Shown here: positions 29,067-41,635 of the stretch, in pieces
Layout: each line of letters begins with the position of its first letter
Numbering within the stretch: position 1 is the stretch's first letter
Assembly: GCA_902634405.1 (NCBI GenBank)
Contig: CACPJY010000003.1
Span: forward strand, 62,001-126,000
Direction of reading: 5' to 3'
DNA from: an uncultured Synechococcaceae cyanobacterium
GTDB taxonomy: Bacteria; Cyanobacteriota; Cyanobacteriia; PCC-6307; Cyanobiaceae
Length of the DNA stretch: 64,000 nucleotides
Notes under the pieces: model-generated
What the model saw: only the letters and a program-made list of their open reading frames with translations
Told to the model about the DNA's origin: nothing
Databases searched by the model: none
Made by a program: the position numbers and the translations under genes

Positions 29067-29426
29067 CTCTAAAAGATTAAGCTAAACTATTAGATAGAAA
29101 TCATACAATAAACCAAGGTAAAAGATTCTATATATAGAGTCAAAATAAAGATAATTTTATATTAACAAGTAATTTAATAAATTCTAAAAATTAATAGGAG
29201 TGGTTAAATTAACTAGCTATTTAAAGAACCCTAATCAAGAAAATGAACTAATATCACTTAAAGATGTTAAGGAAATCACTTGAATGACTATTCTTTTGAT
29301 TATGTGAATATTTATTCTATCCTGAGGAACCCTCTTTAAAACAACCAAAACCCTTATACTAGTGATGAATTCAAACCGGCTTCCACATGGATGGTTTTCT
29401 ACTAAGTCCCATGGAGGTTAAAAACT

Positions 29427-29612
29427 ATGCCTTATGAACCAGGCAGTACGCAATGTCTTGGCCTCATAGCAGCCAAAGAAAGCCTCCTTACTGCTATGAG
29501 CTCACTGCACAACATCGAAAACATCGATCACATCCTTTCTCAACTAAAAAGTATCTACAAAGAATTAGATGAAATTCACGAAGGTAGAAAAATTCTTGAA
29601 AACGAAGATTAA
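29427..29612 (+). CDS. hypothetical protein
   Basis: 61-aa helical ORF. Confidence 0.55.
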   Translation: MPYEPGSTQCLGLIAAKESLLTAMSSLHNIENIDHILSQLKSIYKELDEIHEGRKILENED

Positions 29613-29730
29613 ACTAAAGTCATTTGAAAGGATTTAAAAGTATGCACAAAAGAGTTGATGTATAAAAATTAAATTGGTATTAAAAGACTATAAATTTACA
29701 CGCAGTAAATATCATTTCATTTTAGATAGT

Positions 29731-30069
29731 TTAGGCGGCCAAAACAACTCCCGCCTCTCTAAGGACTCCATTTATCCTAGACATCCTACTAGCACCAATT
29801 TCAATAGGTCTAACAGTATCCAAGATTGCTGCATTACATACAATCCAATAACTACCCCTAGTTACTCCAGCCGCATCACAAACGTCTGAAGGTGCAAAGT
29901 TGGGGAATTTGGCATAGTGGAAGGAGTTCAATGAATCAAGCCAACACTTTTCAAGAATATCTAGATCCTCGTCTGAGATCTTTCCTGAGTAGCTGTAGTT
30001 CTCCAAAATTGCAGACATATAAGGAGCAGAAGGCATACAATTGATCGTAAATATGGAGAAAACTACCAC
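29731..30069 (-). CDS. hypothetical protein
   Basis: 112-aa ORF. Confidence 0.55.
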   Translation of the reverse strand: MVVFSIFTINCMPSAPYMSAILENYSYSGKISDEDLDILEKCWLDSLNSFHYAKFPNFAPSDVCDAAGVTRGSYWIVCNAAILDTVRPIEIGASRMSRINGVLREAGVVLAA

Positions 30070-30183
30070 TATTTATTTAAGATTAGCTCGTTTACTTTCT
30101 TTAGTAATCATTAAGAGGAGACTTGAGGTGGAAATTACTAAATTTCGATGCCATGAACGAACTGAGAAAAGAAAGGCCGAATA

Positions 30184-30237
30184 GCCCCATCACCCGGCCA
30201 CTTGGCAAGGATAGTGGTTGTCAAGTGATTATGGGGC
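30184..30237. ncRNA. candidate structured RNA / regulatory hairpin
   Basis: GCCCCAT...CACTTG...CAAGTG...ATGGGGC nested stems in an intergenic gap. Confidence 0.4.
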
Positions 30238-30463
30238 AGTTGTAACACTAGATATAGATCACCCCTTGCCTATCCTTAACATGAAATGTTGACCTAATTA
30301 CGAAAAAGCATCCATTGTCCCGGGAAATGAAATTTGAAAAGATTAAAAGGAGAACCCATTAGATAGATAATCCCTTTAGAGAAGAAGAAGCTAGGATACG
30401 TTTGTATTATTTATCATTGTCCTTCTTGCTGCAAAAAGTGATCTGCTAATAGATTTGCTGAAG

Positions 30464-30787
30464 TCAATTTCCCGAAGCTGGTAATAACTTTTTCTTAGTT
30501 TTATTCGAAGAGGGAATCTCCTTAGGCAAATCTGAGCGAACACCATCCAAAATGTCAGCCAAGGTACGGAAGCTTTCAGAGAATTGCCAAAAACTTTCTA
30601 CTCTCTGGAAGCCTCCTAAAAAATGCCTACTGAAATTCGCCTGAAGGCCCCACCTTTGCTCATTCTTTTCAAAATTTTCAGTTTGATTCAAATCAAAAAA
30701 AAATAAACTGGCTCTTTCGTGGCGAAGACATTCCTCCTCTGTTTCGAAGAGCTTGCCATCATTGGCTTGCCAAACTTGCTTACCCAT
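30464..30787 (-). CDS. hypothetical protein
   Basis: 'KQVWQANDGKLFETEEECLRHERASLFFFDL...' globular 107-aa ORF. Confidence 0.65.
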   Translation of the reverse strand: MGKQVWQANDGKLFETEEECLRHERASLFFFDLNQTENFEKNEQRWGLQANFSRHFLGGFQRVESFWQFSESFRTLADILDGVRSDLPKEIPSSNKTKKKLLPASGN

Positions 30788-31036
30788 TAATCACTGGAAT
30801 TAATTAACCCACTATAGGAACAGCTTAGTTTGAATGAAAAGCAAGGCCAAGATTTGTATAAGACTATTCTCAAACCAAATACAGCAAAATATGCCAATAA
30901 TGGCAAGTCTAAGTAGGATAAGTCTGTTCGTATATAGTAAAGAATTAAAGTCTAGGAATAAGAGAATATTATAAGTCTTTTTTTTAATTAAAAGTTCAGA
31001 TGAAATATACTATTATAGATATCTTATGATAAATAA

Positions 31037-32224
31037 TTAGATATCTTCAATACCTACAACCTTAACATATTTTGCTGATTCATCTGCATTGATCCTTGCC
31101 TCTATACAGCTAACTCCTGTGGCCAATACAACAGCCATTCGTCTACCCTTTTTAGCATTTGGTTTTCCAAAAATTAAAAGTTTTACATTCTCATTTGATA
31201 AACAGTTATTGACACCTTTATAAGCTACTCGCTCTAAGTCATTGTCAGCTAAAACAACTCGACTAGCTCCTGGACTTTTACATATAATACTTGGTATAGG
31301 CAAACCTAATATTGCTCTGAGGTGCAGTTCAAATTCACTTAGATTCTGACTTACAAGTGTAACCAATCCCGTATCATGAGGCCTCGGAGATAATTCTGAA
31401 AAAATCACATCATCCTTTGTAATAAAGAATTCTACGCCAAAAATCCCTTCCCCACCTAGCTTATCTGTGACCAGTTTTGCTATAAATTGTGCTCTTTCTA
31501 ATTGATATTTAGAGAGTTCCATTGGTTGCCAGCTACATTGGTAATCGCCATTGATCTGCTCATGTCCAATTGGAGGGCAAAAGATTGTATGACCGTCTCT
31601 TTGACGAATAGTTAATAAGGTTATTTCAAATTGAAAATCTATAAATTCTTCAACAATAACCTTTTGAGATCTCCCCCTTGATCCCTGAATAGCACTCTCC
31701 CATGCCGTTTCCAACTCATCCTTGGAGTTAATTAAGCTTTGCCCTTTACCCGATGAACTCATTACTGGTTTTATAAATAAGGGCCATGTCATTTCATTTA
31801 CTGCATTACTCAATTCCTCTAAGCTAGAAGCATAGGCATATCTAGCTGTTTTAATATTCAACTCATTCGAAGCCAAGTCTCTTATCTTATCTCGATTCAT
31901 TGTTATTGCTGTAGCATTTGCTGTTGGAATAACCTTAACACCATCTTTTTCTAGTAAAGTAAGAGCTTCAACAGAAAGTGCCTCTATTTCAGGTACAAGA
32001 AAATCTACATTATGTTTCTTTACTACCTCTTCAAGTAAAGATGAATTTGTCATATCAAAAACATCAAATTCATCTGCAACTTGCATCGCTGGAGCACCCA
32101 AGTAACGATCACATGCAATGACTTTACATCCTAGCCTTTTAGCCGCAATGGCCAGCTCCTTTCCTAGTTCTCCACTACCAAGAAGCATCAAAGTTTTAGG
32201 TAGCATGTCCGAAAACGTAACCAA
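31037..32224 (-). CDS. purT: formate-dependent phosphoribosylglycinamide formyltransferase (PurT)
   Basis: 'MLLGSGELGKELAIAAKRLGCKVIACDRY.GAPAMQVAD', 'PVMSSSGKGQS', 'GIFGVEFFITKDDVIFSELSPRPHDTGLVTL'. Confidence 0.95.
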   Translation of the reverse strand: MVTFSDMLPKTLMLLGSGELGKELAIAAKRLGCKVIACDRYLGAPAMQVADEFDVFDMTNSSLLEEVVKKHNVDFLVPEIEALSVEALTLLEKDGVKVIPTANATAITMNRDKIRDLASNELNIKTARYAYASSLEELSNAVNEMTWPLFIKPVMSSSGKGQSLINSKDELETAWESAIQGSRGRSQKVIVEEFIDFQFEITLLTIRQRDGHTIFCPPIGHEQINGDYQCSWQPMELSKYQLERAQFIAKLVTDKLGGEGIFGVEFFITKDDVIFSELSPRPHDTGLVTLVSQNLSEFELHLRAILGLPIPSIICKSPGASRVVLADNDLERVAYKGVNNCLSNENVKLLIFGKPNAKKGRRMAVVLATGVSCIEARINADESAKYVKVVGIEDI

Positions 32225-32357
32225 TTAAGCTAAAATAATTTAGCAGAATATACTAGATTTCACTATAAAGAAGTATCGAATTTTAATTAGGTTTATTCTT
32301 AAAAGTTCTAACCACAGTATTTCTTTAAAACAAGTTAGCCATCTAAAATTTTGGTAG

Positions 32358-32936
32358 TTAAACTTCTATAGCTTGAACATAAGCTCTACCTAAAGCTATT
32401 AGCGGGTCTCCACTCCAAGCTTGGAGTGTCTTCTGCAAGGGGCAGAAGCCCATGTTCTCTATTGATAAAAACATGTCCTCACCTGAAAGGACATGTTTCC
32501 CGACTAAAATCTTGGTAATAAATTCAAAATCACCGTGATGCTTTGCAACAATTTCAGGGAGCTCAGCTAAAGCTTTTTGAACTTCCAGTCCTTTCAAAGA
32601 AGCATGTTTTTCGAATTCATATCGAGCGGCCTGGGTATATGCAGTTGCTCCTTCATCAGTAAAACGCTTACCTTCTAATCCCTTGATTTCGTGAGAAGAA
32701 ACAGAGAAGGTTCCTTTCTGTTCTAAAAGCGCAGTGGGGTTCTCAACAGGCAATTGAATATCGGTATCTTGTGATGATGAAGAGACTGAAAGGGCCTGTG
32801 CCAACAGCTTATCTGCTAAATCCTCTACTGATACACCTAATTTCAGAGCCCTTGAGTTTAAAGAGCTAAGTGTTTGTGAATTAATATTCAAGTGGCTAGT
32901 AAGTTCACCCACGCAGGAATGTTTAATTTGATACAA
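32358..32936 (-). CDS. RHH-like N-terminus plus unknown C-terminal domain protein (paralog A)
   Basis: C-terminal region aligns with 57398..57973: FTDEGATAYTQAARYEFEKH / FSDEGAKAYAEVARLEFEAH. Confidence 0.75.
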   Translation of the reverse strand: MYQIKHSCVGELTSHLNINSQTLSSLNSRALKLGVSVEDLADKLLAQALSVSSSSQDTDIQLPVENPTALLEQKGTFSVSSHEIKGLEGKRFTDEGATAYTQAARYEFEKHASLKGLEVQKALAELPEIVAKHHGDFEFITKILVGKHVLSGEDMFLSIENMGFCPLQKTLQAWSGDPLIALGRAYVQAIEV

Positions 32937-33063
32937 AATAAAGCCATAACCTCAAATGAGGTACCTTCGGTGTAGAAAAGTGTTCATACCGTTACAAAAA
33001 GTTCTTTTAGGCTCCTATTAGGGCAAAAAATTTGATCAAAGTGTCCTATGAGGCTGTAAATTT

Positions 33064-33267
33064 ATGCAATTACAGAATTGCAGGCTCACTTTGACACAAG
33101 TTACTGTTGGAGAAAACGAAGGTATTGAATCAGCCCTTCGGAGATTTAAGAGACAAGTCTCTAAAGCTGGGATTTTTTCAGATCTCAAAAGGATTCGTCA
33201 TCATGAAACACCTGTAGAAAAGTACAAAAGAAAGCTGCAGCAGAGGCGAAGAAGCCGTAGAAAATAA
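33064..33267 (+). CDS. rpsU: 30S ribosomal protein S21
   Basis: '[55 protein letters not shown]'. Confidence 0.95.
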   Translation: MQLQNCRLTLTQVTVGENEGIESALRRFKRQVSKAGIFSDLKRIRHHETPVEKYKRKLQQRRRSRRK

Positions 33268-33666
33268 ATCAGAATTCTTAAAAGGTTGGTTACAAGACCA
33301 AGATTTAAAAAAGTCACTAGTTAAGGTTTATCCCTAAAACCCTTTCAGGGTTAGGCTTAATGAGATTCAACTGTTATAGGAATAGAGATACTCTTTAAAT
33401 AAAACTATTATTTTACCTATAACATTAGTAGATTGGAAATATAGTACTAACTTCGAGAGTTGAGGTTAATAAATGAGACCTATAGAGAGTTATTTCTCGA
33501 TAATTAAGTAATTTAATGATTAACGTAGATCCTGAGAAGGCAAACAATTCGGAACTCCTTTGTTAGAATTGATAGATTAGAGTCCAGGGATAGAGAAGGA
33601 TAGGTAGTGAAATATCGCTATAAATGAAAAGGAGCTGATAGTATAAAAGGATTGGAGTGAACAATC

Positions 33667-33840
33667 ATGTTAATTCTAATCCCAGCTGCGTTTTTAATAA
33701 TAGGATTGCAGCTCTACACATTATCTTCAATAGTTAGGAATGAAAAAGGTGAAAGATACTTGTTTAACAGAACACGCATGTACGCAATACAAATTAGGTT
33801 AGAAAAATGGTTTGGAAGAATTCATACAAGAAAAGATTAA
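33667..33840 (+). CDS. small membrane protein (57 aa)
   Basis: By-eye: MLILIPAAFLIIGLQLYTLSSIVRNEKGERYLFNRTRMYAIQIRLEKWFGRIHTRKD*. Confidence 0.5.
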   Translation: MLILIPAAFLIIGLQLYTLSSIVRNEKGERYLFNRTRMYAIQIRLEKWFGRIHTRKD

Positions 33841-33854
33841 CTGAGTAAGATCAA

Positions 33855-34265
33855 ATGATTACCTGTATGATAATGAGGCCAATTACACCAGTCGAGAAGT
33901 TTGAAGAGGCTATCAGATCGTCGAGACTATCCGACGAGGAACTAGAAATAGTTGAACACATTAGATATACAGGTGTTTTTAACCAAGTTACATTGTCAAA
34001 ATCTCTAAGACTAAAGGCGAAACCTCCAGCACTTACTGTTATATGTAACATATGTAGAAAAATCGGGAAACATATGCCAAAACATTTAGCGCTAGTGCGT
34101 GAATGGTCTAAAAAAGAGAGTGAATATGGAGTTCATTGGGATGGAAACCTAATTTGTAGCATTGCATGGAATAGCGATGGTGAGAGGTTGACTCCTGAAT
34201 CAGGAACAAGTCAATATCACACCTTTGCAGTTCACAAAGAACTATTTCAAGGACTAGAAATGTAA
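33855..34265 (+). CDS. hypothetical protein
   Basis: 136-aa ORF, 'NICRKIGKHMPKHLALVREWSKKESEYGVHWDGNLICSIAWNSDGERLTPESGTSQYHTFAVHKELF'. Confidence 0.65.
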   Translation: MITCMIMRPITPVEKFEEAIRSSRLSDEELEIVEHIRYTGVFNQVTLSKSLRLKAKPPALTVICNICRKIGKHMPKHLALVREWSKKESEYGVHWDGNLICSIAWNSDGERLTPESGTSQYHTFAVHKELFQGLEM

Positions 34266-34487
34266 ATATAGCAAAAGTAAGAAGAATTCAAAATAGGATT
34301 AAAGGGATAATCGATAGAAAATATTATCTCAACAAATAGGCTAACAATGCTCGCTTCAATGATACACCCAGGATTGATTATAATGATAATCCAAGAGAAG
34401 TAATAAGTTTTAAAAAGAAGTCCAATTTATATGTTATCATAGGAGTTAAATAGTGAATTCCATAAGTGAATTAAGTGGGAGCAAGGA

Positions 34488-36326
34488 ATGCTAAGTAGAA
34501 TTAATAAATCCTTAAAAGTGAATAATTTAAATGGAATAGCTTACATATGGGTTGGTTTAATATTAGTAGGAGTTGCTATCAGAGTATATTTAATTTCTAT
34601 CCACTTTCCTCATTATGATGACCTTTACGGCCACTATCGAGCACTTCATATAAAAAACCTAGGCAGTTCGGAGTTGATAAGTAAAATGCCCAAACAAATA
34701 AGTATTTTTATAGAATTAATACCTGATAATTTACTAACAATATCTAAAGAACTAATTGCACAAATAGCAGCTGTTTATGAAACAGTAAATGGAGCAACAT
34801 TTGCTCCATTTCACTATTTTATTTCCCATGCATTTGCACTTAATTTAGATAACTATAATTCAACATTAGTATCAGCAAGGATAACATCATTCTTTGAATA
34901 CATTATATTTTTTATAGCTTCGATCTATCTAATTAAATCGAACACAACCTCAATCGATAGAAGATTTGGCTATTTTCTTATATCGCTAAGCTTAGTATCT
35001 GGAATATATGTAATATACTCAATTCAGGGACATAACTATATGGCAAGTGCTTTAATGATGAGCATTATGCTGATTTTTATAAATAAAAAGATTAAGGTCA
35101 TTAAACCTCTAAATTTAACAATTCTCTATTCTGTGGCAATACTATCAAGTTACAGTTTTATATTATACTTGCCTACATTCTTCATCTTTTACTTAATAGT
35201 CTTATATAGTAAACCTAATAATCTGAGATGGAAGATAGGAAGAGCTATAACTTCCCTTGGGGTAATTTCTGTGCCGCTTATATTATCCTACTTCTTATGT
35301 ATTAGACATAGAAACCAACCTGAATCCATTGGTGTTGGTTGGCAAGCAGGGTTTAATAATGAATTTGTTGTAAATTATACGAGTCCAATATCATTTTTAG
35401 GACATCTTATTCAGTCAGTAAAGCATACATTAGAAGCTTTATTCCTACCACCAGCGTTCTTGCCTATTGTAGGATACTTATTTAGTGGCGTAATTGTAAT
35501 TTTAATTCTTGGTAGGTTACTTGTAAAAACTATAGTTGGCTTTAAAGAGAATAAGGTTCTAAAGAATTCGACTTTATTTTCCTATTTATTACTTATCAAT
35601 CACACCTTATTGTATTTAACTGGCAAGATTGCTATGTCACCAACAAGGCATTCTATTATAATATTTCTACCTATTGTTTTATGCGCTATTGATGGATTTG
35701 ATTCGATCCTGAATAGATTTATAGTTTCTTTTAATAAGAACAACGAAAAGATAATTTCGAATAAAATCAGTATAGCTAATAAGGCTAGACAAATAAGAGT
35801 CTCAAAATTATCTAATATGGCAATATATTTAATTTGTACAGTTTTTTTTACTAGTGGTTATAAAACATGGGGCGATGAAGTTGTCAAGCGAATTGACTTA
35901 CTGGATACTCAGAAATTAAATTATATTAAAGATTCAAGAAAAATAATGTACGAAAAACCAGGAAATTATTCACTTTTAGTTGCTCCTGAAATTCGAGCAA
36001 ATTTTAAAGAGGAAAATATGAATAGTAAAAATAATAATATTAAACTAGAGTTCCTATTGCTTAATACTAAACAAAAAAGAGATACAAATAAAATGTTCTA
36101 CGTCAGTAATAATTTTGAGACCAGCTCGCTTGAGGATATCGAAGAGGCAGCCGAGAGCATCGGATGTAAAAATCCTAATGCAAGAACTCTGTATAGCCGA
36201 TCGAGCACAACAATTCCTGACCCTGTAATAGTAACATCTATAGGGACCAATTCATTGCACATACATGAGGTGTCTTGCTCAGAAATACTAGACAGGGATG
36301 ATCAAGTGAAAATATCAAACCCATGA
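34488..36326 (+). CDS. multi-TM integral membrane protein (GT39/GT-C-like topology)
   Basis: 612 aa, multiple TM segments, early acidic 'HYDDLYGHYRALH' loop; C-terminal soluble region. Confidence 0.65.
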   Translation: MLSRINKSLKVNNLNGIAYIWVGLILVGVAIRVYLISIHFPHYDDLYGHYRALHIKNLGSSELISKMPKQISIFIELIPDNLLTISKELIAQIAAVYETVNGATFAPFHYFISHAFALNLDNYNSTLVSARITSFFEYIIFFIASIYLIKSNTTSIDRRFGYFLISLSLVSGIYVIYSIQGHNYMASALMMSIMLIFINKKIKVIKPLNLTILYSVAILSSYSFILYLPTFFIFYLIVLYSKPNNLRWKIGRAITSLGVISVPLILSYFLCIRHRNQPESIGVGWQAGFNNEFVVNYTSPISFLGHLIQSVKHTLEALFLPPAFLPIVGYLFSGVIVILILGRLLVKTIVGFKENKVLKNSTLFSYLLLINHTLLYLTGKIAMSPTRHSIIIFLPIVLCAIDGFDSILNRFIVSFNKNNEKIISNKISIANKARQIRVSKLSNMAIYLICTVFFTSGYKTWGDEVVKRIDLLDTQKLNYIKDSRKIMYEKPGNYSLLVAPEIRANFKEENMNSKNNNIKLEFLLLNTKQKRDTNKMFYVSNNFETSSLEDIEEAAESIGCKNPNARTLYSRSSTTIPDPVIVTSIGTNSLHIHEVSCSEILDRDDQVKISNP

Positions 36327-36334
36327 TTAATTAC

Positions 36335-36550
36335 TCAATTATACTCTCCAGGCACGTCATTCTTTTTAACAGTGACTTTCCCGACCTTTTTCCCGGAAAA
36401 TCGAAGTAGCTCATCTCCAGAAAATTCATAACCATGTCTAAGAGCAATTTGAGCAACATCATCTGCTGTTGAAGAAGAAAGTACTTGCTGCTTTAAGGTT
36501 TGATCTTCTTGCATGGTTTTAAGAAAAGCTTTTAATTGATCTAGAGACAT
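36335..36550 (-). CDS. Nif11-like leader-peptide family protein
   Basis: 'MSLDQLKAFLKTMQEDQTLKQQVLSSSTADDVAQIALRHGYEFSGDELLRF' Nif11 domain. Confidence 0.85.
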   Translation of the reverse strand: MSLDQLKAFLKTMQEDQTLKQQVLSSSTADDVAQIALRHGYEFSGDELLRFSGKKVGKVTVKKNDVPGEYN

Positions 36551-36626
36551 TTGTGAGATTTTGGAACGGGCTAATGATAATCTAAGAGTATATTAATAAT
36601 AACAATAATTAAGTAAAGGGAATTAT

Positions 36627-36809
36627 TTAATTATGGGCAGGACTATTCTGAGACAAATAAAATTCAGCTACATTATTAAGCATTTTAATAACTACTGAAT
36701 TTGGACATGATGTTCTTTCTTGTAATCTCATACAAGCTTCTTTCACATTAACAAAGGCATCTTCACAGATTTCTGAAAGCTCGGCCTCAGTAAGATTTTG
36801 GTCTTGCAT
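36627..36809 (-). CDS. hypothetical protein
   Basis: 60-aa helical ORF. Confidence 0.55.
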   Translation of the reverse strand: MQDQNLTEAELSEICEDAFVNVKEACMRLQERTSCPNSVVIKMLNNVAEFYLSQNSPAHN

Positions 36810-37073
36810 CTAGGTAAATAGGCTAATATAATTTTATTATACAGTAATAAGTGTAAAAGTAAGGAGTATCTTCGATGAGATATAAATTCCTGATTAATTA
36901 TACTTTATAGCCTCAGAAAATACTGATCTAATACCTTAGTTTAAATTCTATCATCATAGGAGAAATCAATAAATCCTAGATTTAACAATAGGCTGCTCTA
37001 TCTACTAGAGGTTCTTGCTGCTAGGAGATCCAGATTATGCTTTCAATAAAAAGGGATGCTCTGATTAGATTAG

Positions 37074-38432
<1,359 letters not shown>

Positions 38433-38488
38433 AAGTAATATGTTTGTTGAACAAGAATTATTTTATTATTCTAAACTAGATTAGAAAA

Positions 38489-38818
38489 ATGTATTCTAAA
38501 ATCATTGGGCAATTTGTATTAATTATACTGCTAGTAGTTAATCCGAATCTGTCATTTAATCAAAAGAGCTTTAGTGAATACATGGAAAGTTGGGACACAA
38601 AAATCGAGCTTGCGAGTAAGTATTTAACAGAAGCAGAGTCTGAATTTAAAGCTGGGGATGAGTTGACAGGTTGCGTTACTCAAAGACGCGCTGCAGATTA
38701 CGGTATCGAGGCAACGGAATCTCTATTAATGGCTTTTAAAATAAGTAAAACAACAACAGACCTTTCTGATATCGAATCAGGTTTGAACAAATGGAAGGAG
38801 ATTCGGGATTTCTGCTAA
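38489..38818 (+). CDS. hypothetical secreted protein
   Basis: 109-aa ORF with signal-like N-terminus. Confidence 0.55.
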   Translation: MYSKIIGQFVLIILLVVNPNLSFNQKSFSEYMESWDTKIELASKYLTEAESEFKAGDELTGCVTQRRAADYGIEATESLLMAFKISKTTTDLSDIESGLNKWKEIRDFC

Positions 38819-39197
38819 TAAATTCGTAAAATTTTGATCTTAAAGATAAATAAATCACGAAATTCATCAAAAAATAAGTTATTTAAGAAAGGCCTCCCTA
38901 CTCATTAAAGCTAAATCAAGTCCTTACTACACTATTCCCTATGATTGTGCTGCCAAAAGGAGAAAGTAAATTGAATTCGCTTTGAAAAGTTGCGAAAACT
39001 ACGTAATATTATGAGAGATCAGTGACGGGGGCGCAAACGGAATGATTTGGCCAAAGAAGGATTCAGTAGTAGTAGTAAGGGTTCTAAGAGAATCTGATGA
39101 CATAATTTTCTAAAGGGAATTGACCCTTGGCTAAAACTGCTAGTCATAACTGCTCATGACCCAATATATTTAGTAAATAGTTTCAGAGAAATTTGCT

Positions 39198-39509
39198 TTG
39201 GTTACTGACAAAGAACTGCTAAAAGAAGTGACAAAAGAGCTTTGGCATTCGGTTACAAAACTCCGTCCCGGCTTACCTAAGGAGGCCAGAACACAACTCG
39301 TCCTCAAAGCGCTTATAACAATCGGAGACCTAGCAAACCCAATTGACGCAGCTATGGTCGTAGGGACATCACTTGAACTAGAAACGGAAAGAGAGGGTAA
39401 CGAAGAGCAGCGAGAAGCTAAAAGTGAAACTTCGTCCGAACCAACAAAAACGGATGTTGCTTCGGAAGGGAAAAGGACAGTCCGTAGAAGGTCCTCAACA
39501 ACCTCATAG
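39198..39509 (+). CDS. conserved hypothetical protein
   Basis: 'VTDKELLKEVTKELWHSVTKLRPGLPKEARTQLVLKALITIGDLANPIDAAMVVGTSLE' plus low-complexity C-tail. Confidence 0.7.
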   Translation: MVTDKELLKEVTKELWHSVTKLRPGLPKEARTQLVLKALITIGDLANPIDAAMVVGTSLELETEREGNEEQREAKSETSSEPTKTDVASEGKRTVRRRSSTTS

Positions 39510-39700
39510 CTGGAAAATCAATCTAAATAATTTAAAAAGTAAAAGGGAGTTAGACAAATATCATTCTAATTTTAACGAAAGGCATAATTTATGAATAGTT
39601 GAAATACTCAGTCAATTCAACCGAGCTTGATCCAGTTTATAAACTTAAAATAATTATGCTTATGAAAGATAGAAGCTTAAAGATAGATAATTTTATTTAA

Positions 39701-41635
39701 CTAAGTACCTGCTTTGTTGATAATAGAATCAATCCTAGATGGCAATCTAAAAGCCTCAGAAAATTTTGATGAATATTGAACTCGAGGTCCCTTGATTGAA
39801 TTTAGTACAGAGACTGTTAATTTATAATCAGATAGATCTTCGGAAAGGCGATTAGGAGTTATGGATAAAGAGATTGGATCATTAAGAATCATTTTATCAT
39901 CTATCGGAAATTGATAATTTCTAGTATTAGGTCTAAGTTGTGTTGAATAAATTAGTTCACTATTAGCTGGTTTGTTTAAATTAGTGATAGAAGAGATTTC
40001 TAGTGAATAAAGAGGATCATTATTCCTACGAAACAAACGTTTAGAAAGGTTGGAAAAAGAATCTAAGGGATTATTCTTCAAGGATAATTTATCTAATTTA
40101 AATACAAGACTTTCGAGTCTGGTTTCGGGTGAAAGGATGCTTTCGTCTAAAGTGAGTGAAATGATAGGAATAGAGGCATTGAAAGTGATCACTCTAAGCT
40201 CAATCTCCTGGCAGTTTCGGTTTAGGGTATTTATATAGGGAGAATTCCAATTCTCCGGGCCTGGGTAATAACATCTTTGTTTAGAAGGCTCCAAAGTGTG
40301 GTGATTAAGGTCCAAAAATGTACTGTGCTGTGAAAATACAAAAGGATCAGAAAGTGAAAGGTTAATTATATGTCTATAGAATAAAATATTTATTGGAATA
40401 GAGAATAAATAGGCAATAGTCCAAAAAAGTCGTTTAAGTATGGAGGTAAATTGAAATATCGTGAATTGAGTTCTAAATAAAAATGGAGATAAATAAGCCA
40501 ATAGGAAGGAAGGCAACAAGATCACCCAATCTCTAATTCCTATAGTTGTCGGATAAAATCGAGAATCTGAGATAGTAATAACATATGACAAGGGAATAGA
40601 GCAAGTTACAATTACACAAATAAGTGTTGGGAAGATTATTTTCTTTACTTTAAATCTAGAACGATAAAGTCTAGTGGTTTTGATTAATTTGCCTATGGCT
40701 AAAAATGGCAATGAAAGCGAAATAGTTGTGATATAAATAAAAATAAGGTTTATAAAGCTCTTAATAAGTATTTCAGACTCTCCAGAAATCAATAGCCTTA
40801 GACTATCAAGAGGGTTCAATTTTTCAGTTATAGTATTATGAATAGGAGAAGCAATTGAAATATTAGTAGATTTAAACGGATCCAGTGTGATTAGAAAGAT
40901 GCCGAAGCATATAAAAAGTATAATAGGTCCTAATTGATATGAATTAAGAAGAGATCGCCTCTCCTTACTTTGAGGTAAATGGTAAGTATTCATCATCTGA
41001 GAAAATCCTATCGCCAAACATAGTGGCCATAAAAGAGGTTTAGAAAGGCAGCAGAGGTATAAGATTATATTGTCTATAACATTTAAAAGGATTTTTGAAG
41101 ATTTGCTAGCAGAAACCATCCGTATTGGTGAGATACAATTTCTACATAATTGGCCTAACAAAAATGGAATTGTTAGATACGGCAAATGAAAAGAACTAGT
41201 TAAAATGCCAGCATTGGACAAAATAAAAATAGTAGACAACGTAGTGTATAAAAGTATTTTTGTACTAGGCTTACAGAAGTCCAATAAAGGATTAATAAAA
41301 AAGAAAGTCCTAGTAAAAAGATACATACTTAAAGCTATTGTTATTATTCTCACGAAAATTACTGTATCGGCAATTTTCTTACCAGATGCGATCCAAGAAA
41401 GTCTCCATAACAAATGAACAGGCACTGCTGGGTATCCATAGTCTGGTCTCTGGATAGCTTTTATAAAAGGTAAGTTAAGAGAATCTACAAATAAAACTGC
41501 TTCTTCAGCATAAGGATTCTTCAAAGCAGCTGTCCCAAATACCAAAGCAAAGAAAACTATCAATATTAATAGTAGTAATAGACCAATGATTATTTGGCCT
41601 ATTAATGATTTTCGCTTAATGACCAATCGTTGCAT
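39701..41635 (-). CDS. large multi-TM integral membrane protein
   Basis: 644 aa, multiple TM helices, 'NPYAEEAVLFVDSL' loop suggests a GT-C-like fold. Confidence 0.65.
   Translation of the reverse strand: MQRLVIKRKSLIGQIIIGLLLLLILIVFFALVFGTAALKNPYAEEAVLFVDSLNLPFIKAIQRPDYGYPAVPVHLLWRLSWIASGKKIADTVIFVRIITIALSMYLFTRTFFFINPLLDFCKPSTKILLYTTLSTIFILSNAGILTSSFHLPYLTIPFLLGQLCRNCISPIRMVSASKSSKILLNVIDNIILYLCCLSKPLLWPLCLAIGFSQMMNTYHLPQSKERRSLLNSYQLGPIILFICFGIFLITLDPFKSTNISIASPIHNTITEKLNPLDSLRLLISGESEILIKSFINLIFIYITTISLSLPFLAIGKLIKTTRLYRSRFKVKKIIFPTLICVIVTCSIPLSYVITISDSRFYPTTIGIRDWVILLPSFLLAYLSPFLFRTQFTIFQFTSILKRLFWTIAYLFSIPINILFYRHIINLSLSDPFVFSQHSTFLDLNHHTLEPSKQRCYYPGPENWNSPYINTLNRNCQEIELRVITFNASIPIISLTLDESILSPETRLESLVFKLDKLSLKNNPLDSFSNLSKRLFRRNNDPLYSLEISSITNLNKPANSELIYSTQLRPNTRNYQFPIDDKMILNDPISLSITPNRLSEDLSDYKLTVSVLNSIKGPRVQYSSKFSEAFRLPSRIDSIINKAGT

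Noticed and set aside
32358-32936. Antitoxin of a toxin-antitoxin pair
   Set aside because: RHH-like but no adjacent small toxin ORF; the 57398 paralog also stands alone
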